DNA of 64,000 bases, taken from the NCBI RefSeq assembly GCF_028473665.1, contig NZ_CP098774.1, positions 868,001-932,000 of the forward strand, in the 5' to 3' direction. Numbering within the stretch: position 1 is the first letter of the stretch; every line of letters starts with the position of its first letter. Positions 62,547-64,000 of the stretch are shown piece after piece. Source of the stretch: Sphingomonas sp. QA11 (lineage in GTDB: Bacteria > Pseudomonadota > Alphaproteobacteria > Sphingomonadales > Sphingomonadaceae). Both the position numbers and the translations under genes were made by a program. Under the pieces are notes generated by a model that saw nothing but the letters and a program-made list of their open reading frames with translations, searched no databases and was not told the DNA's origin.

Positions 62547-63758
62547 TTATTTCACCGCCGGCGCCACGCGCGCGACGCTCCCGCCGGGCAAGCGGATGAC
62601 ATAGGGCGTGCCATAGGCGTTTCCGGCCTTCTCGAAATCGGTCGACACGACCTGCGCGCCGCTGGCGAAGGTGGCGTTGGCGCGGGTCATGTCGTTGACC
62701 TTGGCCTCATAGGTCTCGATGTCCGAGCGCGACCGCACGAGATAGCCCTTGCGGACCTCGTCGCTGATCTGGGCACCCCGCGCGAGCGCATTGTCGTCGA
62801 GGATGAAGGCGGCATAGGGCTGGCCCGGTTGCGAATCGAGAAAGGCAAGCCGGCCTTTCAGCCCTGGATGCCCGGCCAGATAGTCGGACGCGCCATCATG
62901 CCCGGTCGCGGTGATCAGCTGGAAGATGATCTTGCCCCGTGCCTGGCCCAGCGTCGGCCAATGACCCGCCAGCACAGCCTGTTCCAGCGTCGGATAGTTC
63001 CCACGCACATCGTCCGGCGTGACAAGGCTGGCGCGGCCGATCACGTCGAGGATGGTGCGATCGATCTCGTCATAGGTCGCGGCGGTGAAGGGCGGCACCT
63101 TGGACGATCCGGGCAGGATCGGCATCGACTGCACCTTGGCCTCGATCATCACGAAAATCGGGACATGGCGGGGATGGGCGTCCGACCAGGCCTTGATCTC
63201 GGCCAGGCAGCCGCGAAAGGTCGGGCAGTGGCTGCGGAAGTCGATGTCCGCCATGTGCAGCACCTTGATTCCCGGTGCTTTCATCGGCGCGGGATCGAAC
63301 GGCAGCAGATCGGTGATGCCCTGCGCGCGGAGCAGGCGATAGGCGGCGGGATCGGCATAGGCGCCACCATCGGGATCGGCGTTGACGTCGATCTCGAGTC
63401 CACGCACGCCGAGGTTGAGCTGCTCGGTCAGGCTCGGGTGGCGATAGCTCAGCGCTTCCGAGAAAGTCACGTCATTGGGATGCGCGACCTGGAACTCAGC
63501 GCGCTTGTCCGCCGGCATGGCGGTCAGCAGCTTGCCCATCGAGGGCAGCCGCTGATCGAGCAGCGCGAGCACGCGCGGATCGACCCCGGCCGAATAGCTG
63601 TTGTGGGTCCCGACCACCTGGATTCGGTTGATCGGGGTCGATTCGGGTATCTCGCTCGCCTCGCGTTTTTGCTGTCCGGCGGCAGCGGCGGTGAGGGCAA
63701 TGGTGGCGGTCGCCAGCACGGAGGCAAGGCGTAGGGAACGGCTGATCATGGGAAACAT
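62547..63758 (-). CDS. Exported Ca2+-dependent PI-PLC-like phosphodiesterase
   Basis: A 403-residue protein with a signal peptide (SLRLASVLATATIALTAAAAG). The catalytic part has INRIQVVGTHNSYSAG, HPSLTEQLNLGVRGLEIDVN and KVLHMADIDFRSHC, the Ca2+-dependent PI-PLC (PLC-C1) pattern with both catalytic histidines and the Glu/Asp Ca2+ ligands. It ends in LPGGSVARVAPAVK. AGGAG lies just before ATG 63758. It follows the TonB-dependent receptor by 22 bp, so the enzyme may release a substrate that the receptor imports, perhaps an inositol phosphate. Confidence 0.85.
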   Translation of the reverse strand: MFPMISRSLRLASVLATATIALTAAAAGQQKREASEIPESTPINRIQVVGTHNSYSAGVDPRVLALLDQRLPSMGKLLTAMPADKRAEFQVAHPNDVTFSEALSYRHPSLTEQLNLGVRGLEIDVNADPDGGAYADPAAYRLLRAQGITDLLPFDPAPMKAPGIKVLHMADIDFRSHCPTFRGCLAEIKAWSDAHPRHVPIFVMIEAKVQSMPILPGSSKVPPFTAATYDEIDRTILDVIGRASLVTPDDVRGNYPTLEQAVLAGHWPTLGQARGKIIFQLITATGHDGASDYLAGHPGLKGRLAFLDSQPGQPYAAFILDDNALARGAQISDEVRKGYLVRSRSDIETYEAKVNDMTRANATFASGAQVVSTDFEKAGNAYGTPYVIRLPGGSVARVAPAVK

Positions 63759-63780
63759 GCTCTCCTGAAGGCGCTGGCGG

Positions 63781-64000
63781 TCAGAATTTGACGTTGACGA
63801 ATCCACCCACGGTCCGCCGCGCGGCGGGCGAGGTGTAGTGGAGCAGCCCGATCGCGCCGTAGATCTGCCAGCCGGTCGAGAAATAGGTGTCGAACAGGTT
63901 GCGGGCGTAGACGCCCACTTCGATCCCGTTCTTGTCACTGGCGAAGCTCAGGCGCGTATTGGCCAGGCCGTAGCCAGGCACGAATGAGTAGGATGGCTGG
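63781..64000 (-). CDS. TonB-dependent receptor, C-terminal end (partial)
   Basis: The C-terminal barrel strands of a TonB-dependent receptor: NTRLSFASDKNGIEVGVYAR, NLFDTYF (the conserved NLFD turn) and the final strand ending GGFVNVKF with the terminal phenylalanine. The 5' part lies beyond the window. The PI-PLC-like gene follows 22 bp later on the same strand. Confidence 0.9.
   Translation of the reverse strand, partial: QPSYSFVPGYGLANTRLSFASDKNGIEVGVYARNLFDTYFSTGWQIYGAIGLLHYTSPAARRTVGGFVNVKF

Overview
The window is high-GC alphaproteobacterial DNA and most likely comes from the chromosome of a Sphingomonas-like member of the Sphingomonadaceae. The grounds are a split F0 gene set (atpI-atpB-atpE-atpF'-atpF) without the F1 genes, many TonB-dependent receptor and MFS genes, a DnaK promoter of the alphaproteobacterial RpoH type, palindromic intergenic repeats, and family members typical of sphingomonads (the vgr-related metallopeptidase, DUF3857/transglutaminase/TPR protein, YdbH-YnbE-YdbL). 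I found no rRNA, tRNA or CRISPR array.

Layout: 1-3862 (minus) holds two proteins that share an N-terminal leader. One carries a DUF4157 (eCIS core) metallopeptidase-like domain, and a small unknown protein lies between them; this looks like an effector or polymorphic-toxin locus. 4019-7794 is a c-di-GMP two-component pair. 7829-10472 (minus) is a copper-handling cluster (Sco1, two PCuAC proteins, DUF2946, a metallopeptidase). 10523-13731 is dnaK-dnaJ. 14125-28418 is housekeeping: purB with a membrane glycosyltransferase, radC, ydbH-ynbE-ydbL, the F0 ATP synthase operon, an SDR gene and uvrC.

28419-33807 is an accessory, decayed region: small orphan genes, an IS5-family remnant, two diverged inverted-repeat elements around a DUF2971 gene, a glycerol-kinase scrap, a PI-PLC-like gene and a truncated AraC gene. 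36176-44511 is an alpha-glucoside utilisation locus (MFS transporter, TonB-dependent receptor, LacI regulator, GH65 phosphorylase, beta-phosphoglucomutase). Three similar palindromes in front of its transcription units suggest one LacI regulon.

44810-50916 is a defence island and the most interesting part. A tightly packed minus-strand operon runs from a TIR protein (ThsB-like) through an Nmad2 protein, a MazG-like NTP pyrophosphohydrolase and a uracil-DNA-glycosylase-like protein to a SIR2-SLOG protein that matches Thoeris ThsA over its whole length. A HEPN protein resembling ApeA is encoded divergently. I interpret this as a Thoeris NAD-depletion system whose sensor and effector genes bracket a nucleotide- or base-modification module.

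51247-64000 returns to ordinary chromosome: a DUF5681 gene, DUF3857/transglutaminase/TPR protein, an exopolysaccharide-type deacetylase/GNAT pair, recO-leuB-GT2/GtrA, a tandem TetR regulator, an MFS carrier, a secreted Ca2+-dependent PI-PLC-like enzyme and the C-terminus of a TonB-dependent receptor running off the window.
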